A stretch of 64,000 nucleotides of DNA from Epithemia pelagica (taxonomy: Eukaryota; Bacillariophyta; Bacillariophyceae; Surirellales; Surirellaceae). The stretch is taken from the NCBI GenBank assembly GCA_946965045.2, contig OX337228.1:1054001-1118000 (forward strand), read 5' to 3'. The translations under genes were made by a program, and so were the position numbers. The notes beneath the pieces are model-generated. The model saw nothing but the letters and a program-made list of their open reading frames with translations. It was not told the origin of the DNA and did not search any database. Below, one piece after another: positions 9,199-19,800 of the stretch. Within the stretch, counting starts at the first letter, position 1. Each line of letters begins with the position of its first letter.

Positions 9199-9813
9199 GT
9201 TGTCTGAACTAGTTATGTGCTCTTTTGTCTGCGGTAGTAATTCAGAGGGTCCAGATGGGCATCAATCAGGGATGCTCAAGCGAAATTGTAACGTCTGCGC
9301 TCTGCGCTGCAATACTCGTAGGTACCATCGTCGTTTGTCCTCTTACTGCAGTTCACTCGAAAACGCGCCTCTGGGTCTGATAAACTGCTTGTCTGTGAAT
9401 TTCCCTTGATGGGATGATGACCTTGTAATCGCGTCGTCAAGACTCGAATGATACTCCTCCCTAGGATTACCCCCAAGCGGATGGATGAGTCGTGCAGATT
9501 CGTGAATGAGAGCTGGACTACATTCCTCTCTATGAACGAAAAAAAGAGACAGTCACGATATCTCATGACTCACCCTTCCGCTAGGGACTACTCCCAAGAT
9601 TATTGAACTCCCATAGCTACTCTTGAATCATCCTCACATTCATTTTCTCCAGGCGATTGTCACACAGTTGATTCAACCTAGTAAGGTCTTGCTTATGTGA
9701 TTTTAGCTTAGAATAGGATGTCCAGACTTGCTTTTAACACGGACACATTTCAATGTCGATTGGACTGTGACCAGTGCAAACACAAACAAGACGTCGTCGT
9801 CATCATCGTCCTC
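9199..9813. other. Intergenic region upstream of the Crinkler/RHS-like gene, with MITE B
   Basis: This holds the promoter side of the 9198 gene and the downstream side of the next minus-strand locus. Apart from MITE B no structure was recognised; short open frames here are without motifs. Confidence 0.5.
9470..9588. mobile_element. MITE, TA-inserting family, copy B (119 bp)
   Basis: TA at 9468-9469 and 9589-9590. The left end is CCCCCAAGCGGATGGATGAG; the right end in reverse complement is GTCCCTAGCGGAAGGGTGAG, and the pairing continues over about 38 bp (inner parts TCGTG.AGATT and TCATGAGAT). No coding capacity. Confidence 0.8.
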
Positions 9814-12027
9814 CTATGAAAAAACAAAGCCAGCATCAACTAAGGACTCCTGATCAGCATCAATATCTTGCCGAATAGCCGTCATTAGCGATTCATGGAT
9901 TTGTGTTTCCAATTCTTCCATTTTTCCACATGTTTCGCGCCAACAACGAAGGGTTGGATCAACTGGATCTGAACTCGATGCCCTTTGGGGGGGACCAGTT
10001 GCGGCTGTCAATGCTTCCGAGAAAGCAACCTGAATTTCACCCTGCTTTTTGTCCAGGGTTGTGACAGCCGTCTTAGTATCAATCTGAACGATTCCGATGT
10101 ACTGCGGCAACGACCGCACATACTCGTGCCAATAGGTCTCATCATCATTTGACTGCATTTTCTCATTGGGAGCGTTCTGGAGGCAGGGGACAGAATTTGG
10201 GCCCGATTGCCTCCGTGGTTTCTTGCGCACTCCGTTGATTTGTCCATCGGGGGACGTAAGAGCCTTGAATTCCATTGCCTGCAACTTTACAAATGCAAAG
10301 TAGGGCAGACATTCCTTAGGTTGGAGAAACCAAAGCTGTGGCATCGCATGACTGTCGACCAACTTGCATGTTTCCACAAACTCAACAATCATCGATTGCT
10401 TGACAGGATGGTGTTTCTCAGCGACAGTCAGTTGAAGAGCTGCAATGGTCAACCTTCCGCTCCTTTTGATCATGATAATAGCGTCAATCGCAGCAAAAGT
10501 TTCATTCTTGGCTTTTGCAAACACAGTAAAATCTTCATTATTATTCCGTACAATCTCCTTGGCCTTTTCCAAGAAATCCGCCATTGCCGTAAACTCGATG
10601 AATTCCATTTTGGATGCCGATTCCTGAAGCAACACTTCAACAAAAGCTTCCGTGGAATCTACGGGAAGCTCAGAACCGACGATGGTTATGTCCGCTTGAC
10701 GCTTCTTTATTGCCATCGTCAGCAGAGGCTCCCAAATGCAGCCACCAAAGCTGCGTGCCTTCGGCTCTACAAGCAGGCCTTTCATTAGTTTCTGAAGCTT
10801 ATCATATGAACGGGAATCCTCCTTTTTCATTAGCAATCGCCAAATGTATGGCGAGGGGATCTGGAGCTTGAATCTTTTTCGGAAGCTGTCTGTAGGGATA
10901 ATGTGTCCAACAAGGCCGGGATACATATTACCAAGCGCGGCGGTACTCCCCTCATTTCTTGGAGGAGAATCGTCCAAGAGAAAAAGATGTTTCACTAGCA
11001 TTTCCATTCCGTATTTCGAAATAGCTCCATCCACCATCTGCTTCGCTCTATCTGGATTTTGAAGGCAGAGGCGTGGGACACCTCCCACATACTCGAATGC
11101 GTTTTTCGCTGCGGCAACTGCATCATGGCCCTTGTTGGCTGCCATTTGCTCTACCTCACGTTCGCTTGCTGAATCAATGAAACAAAAATTACCATCAGTT
11201 TCACTCCAAGTTTGTTGCTTCCGAAGCCTTCTCCATCGTTCGCTGTTCGCTGAGCTAACAATGAGAAGGAATCCGATGGGGAAAGATCCAACATCTCCTC
11301 CGCTGAGATCCACAATGTGAAGGGTCTTATATTCGTTCCTCTGGTTGCCAGCCCAAATCTCGTTGCCGTTGCACATATAATGGACTTCCCAACCAAAAAG
11401 CTTTGCCATGAATAAACCAATGATAGCGCCAAGAATTGACTTGCCGGTTCCCCGGACTCCAGTCAGTACCATTGTATTCTTTTTCCGGTCCTCGTCTGGC
11501 TGTGCCTGGGCGTACTCTTTATGAACTTGCTCGAAGAACGCAATCGTTGAGCAAAGAATGTAGGAATAGCACTGGCGCCAATAAACTGAGCTGATTTCAA
11601 CGTCAAACCATGACATGCGCTCCACTTAAATGAACCGCTGCTCGTTGACCCTCAAATTTGAAACATCTTGATCAAAGAATTTCTTCATCGATTTGATATT
11701 GGGCGGCAGTTGCGGAGGATCATGCTCCTGTTGCAGATCGTTAGGTGGACCCACCACAGTCAGCGCACTTCTACTCGTCGTACCTTCTGGGACAGGATCA
11801 CCAGGATCAATGAATTCCACTCCATCCGGAATCGGCACCGTTGTTCCTGGAGGGTACACGTTCAGTCTAGACGCGGGGAAACGTAGTTGCTCTTTCTCCT
11901 GGATTTGGTCTTTCAAATCAGCGACATTGTCCCCTGTAAAATTTTTGATTTCGATGACAGAAGGGTTGGTATCATTCGTGTCGTCGTGGTAAAGGCGGAT
12001 TCAAACGTCGTTGTTGGTTGCTGCCAT
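9814..12027 (-). pseudogene. Crinkler/RHS-like NTPase-nuclease with two in-frame stops
   Basis: One continuous frame of 738 codons from the ATG at 12027, interrupted by TGA at codon 9 (12001-12003) and TAA at codon 134 (11626-11628). Before the TAA lies a ubiquitin-like header resembling Crinkler N termini (IEIKNFTGDNVADLKDQI, then LNVYPPGTTVPIPDG). After it come a VYWRQCYSYIL block, Walker A TGVRGTGKS (about residues 189-197), a helical region with the GGVPRL motif, and a nuclease-like block near residue 510 with D (AIDAIIMI) and ALQLTVAEKHHPVK. Apart from the two stops the frame is undamaged. Translation could begin at the ATG coding for MSWFDVE (just after the TAA), giving an NTPase-nuclease without header, so part of the locus may still work. 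It is therefore either a young pseudogene, a truncated gene or an assembly with two base errors. Confidence 0.7.
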
Positions 12028-12554
12028 GGCTTTTTTTTTGCGCCGTGGGTTTACAGGAGAAAATATGAGTCTTGAGTTGTGGTTCGATGGTTACCAGCTA
12101 CCAGCATGATGCGCCTAGAAAATCCAGCTGAAGACTACTGATGCCAATGATCCTGTTGTTTGCTGCCGTATCAACATCGTCCTCGTCAACATTTCTCTTT
12201 CTCAACCAGTCTTTCAAGTCGTGGACTGAATCAAACTTCACGTTGTGAATGCTCTAACTCTCCAACCCCACATCTCGTTTTTTCCTGTGGAGATAGAACC
12301 ATCCGTTGAATCTTTCAAGCCATTTTACTATAGAGCTTAATAGTGGGCCCCAACGGACTTGCGGTTACAGTTTTAAATCAATTAAAGATAACTTCTGAAA
12401 AAAACCACGGGTGTGGAATGCCCCGCGTGACAACGCGCGGCGAGTCTGCATATGTTATGTCGCGGCCAACTGTCCCATATTTTCAGACTTTTTCACGAGA
12501 ATGGTGTAAACCACCTTAGAAGCCCCCTTAGTTTTTCTATACTGAGCACCGATG
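12028..12554. other. Spacer upstream of the Crinkler/RHS-like pseudogene
   Basis: No gene supported. On the minus strand about 12112-12255 there is a 48-codon open stretch (KFDSVHDLKDWLRKRN, then IIGISSLQLDFLG) that looks protein-like but has no ATG and meets a stop at once upstream. It could be a decayed exon. A T-run (12032-12039) lies directly next to the ATG at 12027. Confidence 0.4.
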
Positions 12555-13165
12555 GCTCTGATGTTAACTTTCCAGAACCCTTCCTTATAAAGCAATCGAT
12601 GATTATTGAGTTTTTGGAAACATGCAATTTGGTCGACAGTCGTGCAATGCCACAGCTTTGGTTTCTCCAACCTAAGGAATATCTGTCCCCCTGTGCATTT
12701 GTAAGTTGTAGGCAATGGAATTCAAGGCTCTTACGTACCCCGATGTACAAATCAACCGAGCGCGCAAGGAACCACGGAGGCAATTGGACCCCAATTCTGT
12801 CCCCTTCCTCCAGAACGCTCCCCAAGGGAAAATACAGTCGAACGATAAGACCTATTGGCACGAGTATGTGCGCAGTACATCAGAATCTTTCAGATTGATA
12901 GTAAGACGGCCGTGACAACCTAGGACCCAGGACAGAGACAGGGTGAAATTCAGGTTGCTTTCTCGGAAGTATTGACAACCGCAATCGAGTTCAGATCAGT
13001 TGATCCGGCTCTTCGTTGGTGGTGCGCAACGTGTAGAAAAATGCAAGAATTGGAAACACAAATCCGGCTATTCGGCAAGATATTGATGCTGACCCGCAGT
13101 CCTTAGTTGATGCTGGCTTTGTTTTTCCATAGGAGGAAGATGGCGACGACGTCGTCGATGATGAC
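12555..13165 (+). pseudogene. Inverted, broken copy of the 3' third of the Crinkler/RHS-like gene
   Basis: This plus-strand segment repeats, in inverted orientation, the part of the neighbouring minus-strand locus from the nuclease-like block to beyond its stop codon (about 9780-10430). Blocks such as MPQLWFLQPKE, ETCNLVDSRAMP and TYWHEYVR are kept, but the reading frame is broken at several places (frame changes near 12710 and 12870, a stop at about 12914). The NTPase half is absent. The similarity carries on past the stop codon into the gac/gtc-rich flank, so the duplication is at DNA level and not a retrocopy ending at a poly(A) tail. Confidence 0.85.
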
Positions 13166-13190
13166 CTTATGACTTTGGGTTGACAATTAT

Positions 13191-13671
13191 TTGTTGTTGT
13201 CAACCTTTGAGTTGGGGACAGCAATTTCTTCTCCGGTGCTGTTTACAAAAGAAAAGGCGGCAGCTTTATGCGGAATGGCTGAAGATTACAAAGCAAAGAT
13301 TCACACCATTGTTTTCTCTGATGCTACTTCAAGATCCAAGCGGGCTTTGATGAGCATGTTCATGGGTGCACCACGAAAGGGGGCGACTTGGTCCACGATT
13401 CCGCTTATCGTTCCTGCATTCATGTGGAAGAGTAGCTCAGAAAATTCTCTTGAGAACCGTACCAGCTACATGAAGTATCTACGGGAAAATGTGCGATTAC
13501 CTGGCAAATATTGTATATGTTCCAGGGCGTTCATTTGGATCGCCAATTCTTGGATGTCGATGGGATTCCGATATCAGACAAGTTCGTGTAACAATCGATG
13601 TTGTCATCATGACTCGAAATGACGCGAGACAGAAAGCTATCCGGAATTCATTTGTGCTCAGATGGAGGTAA
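13191..13671 (+). pseudogene. Possible remnant of an unrecognised coding sequence
   Basis: An open frame from 13191 has protein-like composition (for example LFTKEKAAALCGMAEDYKAK, YMKYLRENVRLPGKY). Near 13490-13510 the protein-like reading appears to pass to the frame of 13489-13671 (VYVPGRSFGSPILG, VRVTIDVVIMTR). That suggests a one-base frameshift in a formerly longer protein. No family is recognised. It lies directly after the inverted Crinkler/RHS-like fragment and might be part of the same rearranged segment. Confidence 0.3.
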
Positions 13672-14170
13672 CCTATAATGAACAAGGATTACAGTCCACA
13701 AGTCGTTGCGGTGCATTTCGCGACGGCGTTTCTTCACCAAATGCGTGGAATCGTTTGACAGACCTTGACTTGTCCTGGACGTTTTCTGGTCCGCCCGTTA
13801 CGACGACGCCCACGGGGTTTTGCTCTTTACAAGATTCCTACTACCCTCCCCAATAGACTCTCCGACAATGATGTCTTTGAGACACTTTCCCAGGCGAAAC
13901 GCTCCCAAACCGGTCCCACAACAGACGACATGAGTGTGGATGAAAGTTGCAGACGAATCAGGAGGAGGAGGATGTCGACGGAGCACAGGGAGGCAACCAC
14001 GGAGCATCGCCACACTCATTTGGGGGGATGGAGGGCAGCCATCCATGAATCAAAAAGACTTCCCGACAAGTAGAGACATTGTTCTTTTGGAGGCAAATTC
14101 CCCTTTTCCCGATTTCATGGATACTCCAGCACAGAAGAAAACTATAAATTGGGCTCCGACACTTCTCACA
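13672..14170. other. Intergenic region without recognised features
   Basis: Short overlapping open frames only; nothing supports a gene. It is the downstream flank of the gene that ends at 14171. Confidence 0.5.
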
Positions 14171-15463
14171 TCAAAAACCCGTGTCATATTCAAAGCTACC
14201 TGTCTCAACCTTCAGCAGGACCTTGTTGAGACACTCTTCGAAACCGGTGCAGGATAGAGCAAACACTTCCAGCTCAACACCATCATCCTCAGTCGAAACA
14301 AACAACTGAGAATTTTCGTCTTGTTCCAAATACACATGACGCAGCATATATTCAAAAGGACCCATCATCTGTGATATCTTTTTCCAAACCATTGGAGTGT
14401 TCTGAGGAGGAGGAGTCCCAGCGTGGATTGGATTCGATCTGTGCCACTGCTGCTGCACCCAAGCCACCAGGAACGCCACCATCTCTTGCGCTACAGCCTC
14501 TTGTGATTCGTGCAATTTGGCAGGTCGCTCGGTGGTGGTGAGAAACCATTCCGACTGGCGCTGAAATAGTTCGCAATGGAAGGCCTCCTCGTGGATCCTT
14601 ACGTGTTCTTTGTCCAGGAGTGCCTCAAGCTTGGACAGATCGCAGTACGGCTTGAGTGTATGGCCCTTGGGCGCATATTGCAATTTCAAATTGTGGGTGT
14701 ACTTGTGGAGGAATACCTTGTTTAGCGACCCCTTCCGACCACCCTGGACATAGTCCCACACGGAGGCCAGTAAACAAGCGGATACAGCGTTACCCAGCGG
14801 TACCGACATGGTTGGAAGGTCCTCTTCCAACTCGAATTGTGGCCCGAGGTGTTGGCCGTCTGTTCCGACGCGAAACGCCATGCGCAAATTGGTCGCATCA
14901 CACGCAATAGGTAACATGGGTGGATCCACCAACACTGTAGTCTTCTTGTAGTTGGGAGTGAACTGGGACGGACTCCGCGATGGATACGTGTCCGTGAACG
15001 AGGCGACCGCGAAAGCGGCATTGCCAATGTCCAAAACAGTGAGAACCGAAGCCACGGGCTGGATACTTTGAAACGTGACTGTGGATCGGCCCAAACGGAT
15101 GCCACCTCCGTCCACGCCGCTGAAACCGTAACCGGAGATGATTCGGACGTCGCACTCGACTTGGAGACTCTTGTCGCTCACTGGAGTCGACTTGCCATAG
15201 ACCCGTTTCAAGTATGTGAAATAGTCTTTCGGCAAGTACTCCACAACTCCTTCGATTTGGTTTTCGTTGATTACCCTCTCGGCGGTGGCGATTACTTCCT
15301 CGTTGGTATTTAAGAGTTTTGGAGCAACCAACAGCTGGACCTGTTCGGGGGGAATGTTCAAGGCATAGGGTACAAGAGCAATGGGACAGAGCTCCCAGAA
15401 AGCTTCTCCGCCGCCACCGCCACCACCATCACTGAATATAAGCTGAAAGGACAAGGGAGCCAT
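14171..15463 (-). CDS. Unrecognised 430-residue protein
   Basis: A single-exon open frame with ATG at 15463 and normal amino-acid composition. A Gly run (residues 13-19) follows the first beta-like stretch. Motif-poor body: alternating strands and helices, with blocks such as YLPKDYFTYLKRVYGK, GYGFSGVDGGGIRLGR and WKKISQMMGPFEYMLRHVYL. No signal peptide, membrane helix or known catalytic motif is visible. The ORF's length and composition argue that it is real, but it sits in the accessory island between Crinkler/RHS-like remnants and TIR elements, so it could be a lineage-specific gene. No function is proposed. Confidence 0.55.
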   Translation of the reverse strand: MAPLSFQLIFSDGGGGGGGEAFWELCPIALVPYALNIPPEQVQLLVAPKLLNTNEEVIATAERVINENQIEGVVEYLPKDYFTYLKRVYGKSTPVSDKSLQVECDVRIISGYGFSGVDGGGIRLGRSTVTFQSIQPVASVLTVLDIGNAAFAVASFTDTYPSRSPSQFTPNYKKTTVLVDPPMLPIACDATNLRMAFRVGTDGQHLGPQFELEEDLPTMSVPLGNAVSACLLASVWDYVQGGRKGSLNKVFLHKYTHNLKLQYAPKGHTLKPYCDLSKLEALLDKEHVRIHEEAFHCELFQRQSEWFLTTTERPAKLHESQEAVAQEMVAFLVAWVQQQWHRSNPIHAGTPPPQNTPMVWKKISQMMGPFEYMLRHVYLEQDENSQLFVSTEDDGVELEVFALSCTGFEECLNKVLLKVETGSFEYDTGF

Positions 15464-15565
15464 TTCACAGAAAATAGGTAACCTTATTCGGTTGATCGAA
15501 AAGACAGAAGTGGGATCGAGTCCATCGTTATTGGTTTGAGGTTTACCTGTAGAGAGGTTCTTGTA

Positions 15566-16159
15566 AGGGCTGGGTAAGCCGATCCATGTTCGGCTAAGTA
15601 GGCTCAGTACATTAAGCTACGTAGTACTGTTTTCATCACTGTAACAAGTGGGGCGAATGGTCACAAATCGAAAACTTGCTGCCACGAGAAACAATGCAAT
15701 CCGGAAACCATCACTCGACAATGGTCGAAGAAATCATCCCCATGGCAATAACTTCATGGATAATTGAGCCTAACTGAATCACTTTTAGAATAATACTCTT
15801 GAATACTAGAGCAACTATGGTTTCAATTTGATTCAGTCACCGTTGAGAAATGAATGAGTTAGGAAGGTTTTTGGATTACATCACCAGTATACCTTTTGAT
15901 CCAACGCGACAAATCTTCTGTAGCTGCAGAACACAGTAATACTAGCAAACTCAAACAACTTACAGTAGTAGGATGTTGATGCGATGCATCGGTAAATGCA
16001 TGCGGCATCAACGGATCTCGCCGTCATCGTGGAGTGTTTTTGCATTTTTTCGGACTTCCCACCATTTCAGGTATGACGTGTACTATGGGATTTTATGTAC
16101 GCTACGTAGCTTTTGTACTGAACCTACTTAGCCGAACATGGATCGGCTTACCCAGCCCT
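15566..16159. mobile_element. Non-autonomous TIR element (594 bp) with about 60-bp inverted ends
   Basis: The left end starts AGGGCTGGGTAAGCCGATCC, and the same sequence is found in reverse complement at the right end (about 16100-16159), with agreement over about 60 bp including ATGTTCGGCTAAGTAGG and GCTACGTAG and a few mismatches. TA flanks both ends (15564-15565, 16160-16161), consistent with a TA target duplication. The interior has no open frame with motifs and contains several short direct and inverted pieces, so it needs a transposase in trans. Confidence 0.85.
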
Positions 16160-16161
16160 TA

Positions 16162-16286
16162 CCCCCTAGTAGCGGATAGTGAGTCGTAAAGATTCGTGAC
16201 TAAGATCTTGTGTCCATTCCTATACTCACGAATCCACACAAAGAGGGGAGTCACGGAATCTCATGATTCACCCTCCGCTTGGGGAG
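16162..16286. mobile_element. MITE, TA-inserting family, copy C (125 bp)
   Basis: The left end CCCCCTAGTAGCGGATAGTG and the right end in reverse complement CTCCCCAAGCGGAGGGTG pair over about 38 bp; TA at 16160-16161 and 16287-16288. It directly abuts the 594-bp element and shares its right-hand TA, so one inserted at the target site of the other. Confidence 0.8.
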
Positions 16287-16893
16287 TAGAGGTTCTTTGA
16301 GAATCTCGCGCCGCCGCGGGCCTGTGCTTTGCCTCTCGCGTTTGTCACTGCGACATCGCCACGCGTCCCAGTTCCTCGACGACGACGACGACCCACACCG
16401 TCGCTCATTTTTGTTTCTCTTCTTCCCTGGGCGAAAATAGGGGGGGAGAAGGCAGAGGAGAGGGGGAGAGGAGGGGGAGAGAGAAGGAGAGAAGAAGGAG
16501 ATTCCGTAAGTCAGATTCCTTCATGAAATCGATCCGCGTATTGCTCGCAGTCTCACGTTTGTTTCCTCTGACGTATGAAATGTTCTAGGAAGCTCCAAGC
16601 TTCCCTCAGAGGGGAGAAGGCACTTCCCCTCCAAAACGATTAAGCCCTTCATGTCGTTTCAGCACCTTTTTGTTATTGAAGCGACATTCTACACTGGTAC
16701 AATCCTCCCGACCATCCGATGACCTTTCACGTGGTTCTACGTAGCATGTGATGAGGCGTATCCAGTCTGTGCTTCGCATCACGATCGGAACTGCTTGCAC
16801 CTCGCACAAGATCTTGTCATAATTTTTTTTGCTACGATGTTACCCACTACGAATTTTTCTTTTTGTTGTTTGTCATGCAGGTATTCAGGTCAA
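16287..16893. other. Intergenic region with a purine-rich tract
   Basis: No gene supported. A G/A-rich tract of about 65 bp lies at 16439-16503 (gggggagaaggcagaggaga and similar). It is the downstream flank of the transposase-like gene that ends at 16894. No inverted repeat matching the upstream flank of that gene was found by eye. Confidence 0.5.
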
Positions 16894-19800
16894 TCAAGAG
16901 AATGAAGATGGTGCCTTGTTCAAGGCTTGTTTGGGGCAGCGTCGGTCATGGGGTGGACGTCCTTTCCCTCGTTCTACGCAGTACTTCATGTACTTGACGC
17001 AACAGAACTGGGTTTGGACACGAGGTGGTGGTCCGAAGGGAGGAAAGGTGGGCATGCATCTCGGGACGGATTGAAGACCACCCCAGCCATGGGGATTGCT
17101 GTGGAATGCAAAGGGGTATTGCTGTTGATCGGGGAGTGTTGTTGGCCGTTGCTGATTTTGCTTGTACGGGTTGACAGGTTGGTTTTTCTGTCTTGTTGTC
17201 GTTGTTGTTGTTGCCGATTGCAGTACCACCAACCCATTTGCTGTTGTTGCCATTGCAGGTGTGCTGTTTGCTGCATTTTGAGGCTCTTTGTGTTGTTGTT
17301 GTTGATCCTGCACTGTCGCTGCTGATTGATTTGTTGCTGCCATCGTTGTTGTTGGTAAGGCTTTGCTGTTGTTTGTAACCTTTTGCTTTTTGTTGCTGGT
17401 GTTGTTCTCATCCAAATCGTCGCTCTCTTTTTCTTCTCCCTCTCTTTCCTTTCTCTTATTGCTACTGATTGCCTGTGCTTGTGCTGTTTCTTGTTGTTGT
17501 GTCTGTTGTTGTGTTTCTTGCCGTGTCTGTTGTTGTGTTTCTGGCTGTGTCTGTGGTTGTTGTATTTGTTGGATTTCATCTTCGACCTCTGACTCCTCCT
17601 CTGCCAAACCCAACAATGGAATGGACGTGTCATGCGGCAACCTCTTCTTGTTGCTCGCACATTTTCGGCACTGGCATCGATCGTTGAGTGGATGCTTTGG
17701 AACTTGTTGCGTGATTTCTTTTCTCGTTTCCAGGTACTCGGAGAAAAACCGTTCTCCCGTATCTTCTGGAAGCTTCTCAACCTCTGGAAAGGGAGGACGA
17801 GAAGCTCCAGACATCGAGGCAAGTATATTGATCATGTTTGTTTTGCATGCGTTACCAAAACTCACCACCATTTCCCATCCTGCAGGCACCACTGAACGTT
17901 CTTCTTGAGACTTCGTCATGATTCTCATCTTGTGACGAATTGCCCTGTTATACTGGGCCGTGCCTGCCAAATTCAACGCATCTGCGAGAGTTTCTCGCAT
18001 GCCACAGTTGGCAAAATGCGTCAAATTATCATGAAAGCTCTTGAGCTTACTCTCTCCTCTCAAAGGTACGTACTCCACTAGCTGGTTGCTTGATCTTGGT
18101 GATGGAGGTATCTCACGATACATTTTCTCCACGGGCAAGGGATCAGCAAGGAACTTTGCCTTCTCTTTACAGTTTTCCAGTGCTTGATGTGTTTCGGCCG
18201 TAAAAAGAGGTTGATTGGAGTGTGGATCCAATCGGCCTTGTGCTGGTGGCTTGCCAGGAGTGGAAGTGCACTTGTATTTGCACTTCCACTCCTCCAACTT
18301 GAGGACAATCGTATCGCCACCCCGAATAATCTTCCGTAAGTTCTTTGAGTACCTCTGTCGAAAGGTCTTGGTTCCCATCATTTCACTGATCTCTTCGTCT
18401 GTGTATTGTTTCTTGGAGCTTGACATGGTGCCATTTTTCAAACAGCCAACAAGTTTCTCCAAGTCTTCAGGATGGTACTCGTAGATCGCATCCAACAAAT
18501 CCTTCATGGCTATCCCAAAGTCAATGTGCCGTTGTCTGAGCGTCTTGGTTATCCTCTGTATGAAATGGAAAAGGCCAAGACGGCCCTCCAAGTCATCAAC
18601 CAACAACAACCAAAAATCCTTGCCACAAGGCCATGTGTCAGAGTACATGGCCTTGGGGCAAAACCCGGTACGTCTCAGCACTTGTTCCGCAGCATGTGCA
18701 AACTCGAGTGCTGATGTGTCGTGCACTAACACTGCACAAGCAATTTCTCCTGCCTCTGTTGCCATGGTCCACATTGCAGCTGCATTGAGGCGTCTTGGAT
18801 AATTTTTCACTACCTGGTGGGTGTGGTCGTGAGCAAACATGTGCTGGCATCTAACCCCTTGAATCTCTCTTGTGTTTCTCTCATTGTCAGACACCATCCA
18901 GGGTTGCCATTCGGAGCTTGCTCCATCATCATATAGCTGGCGGATTGTCTCGCCTAAAGGTGGGTAGCAAACCAGAAACTCACCATCCTTTTGCACGTAG
19001 TCTTCTGATTCTTTTCCTGTAGCAGCACAATAAGAATAGTATCTCATTGTCTTGTCTTCATAATAGGTGTTGATTCCTTCATATAGCATCCGACTGATGT
19101 AATCCCCATTGCCATAGGTTACCATTGATGCTTCCATTATCCTCGTAGCATCTTTAGCTAGATGCGATGTTCCTCTAGCATACTTGGGTTCCACTGGGTA
19201 ACACATAGCCATGTAGGGAGGCAGTCGTGCGAGCAATTCTCCATCATTCGCATAGAAGGCAGCCGAGCACCCGGCACACTTGTATCCCATAAGTATTGCA
19301 TACTTTGGGGGACCAGACATGGCGAAAATGGGGAAAAGGGACTTGTTTTTTGAAAAGTTCGATCGCGTACGCTGGAGATTACCCCGGCAACGAGGACAAC
19401 GCAAGTGGTGACTGGGGAAAAACAGCTCCCAATCAACAACCAGGAGTTCCTGTCCCACAATCGAGTCGTACAAAGCACTCGTGTTGTCGGCAATGGGGGG
19501 TACAGTAACGGTAATATTAGTGAAGAAAGGTTTCAAATTCTCAACACAACGCTTAGAACCAAGGCACGTGTCGGTCACATAACTCGCCAACGCATGCACA
19601 GCACGTGGGACATGCACCTCCGTAGGTACTGCTGTCACACGCATAATAACCTCAAACTTGAAATCTTCGGCTGTTGGAACATACGCGCCTTCCTCGCCAC
19701 CAACGGTAGAACTTTCCGTTGCCATAGTCACACTAGTAGATTCTGTGTTTTCATTTTCAGCCCCTCTCTTTGCGTTTTTCGACGTGCAATTGGGACGAGG

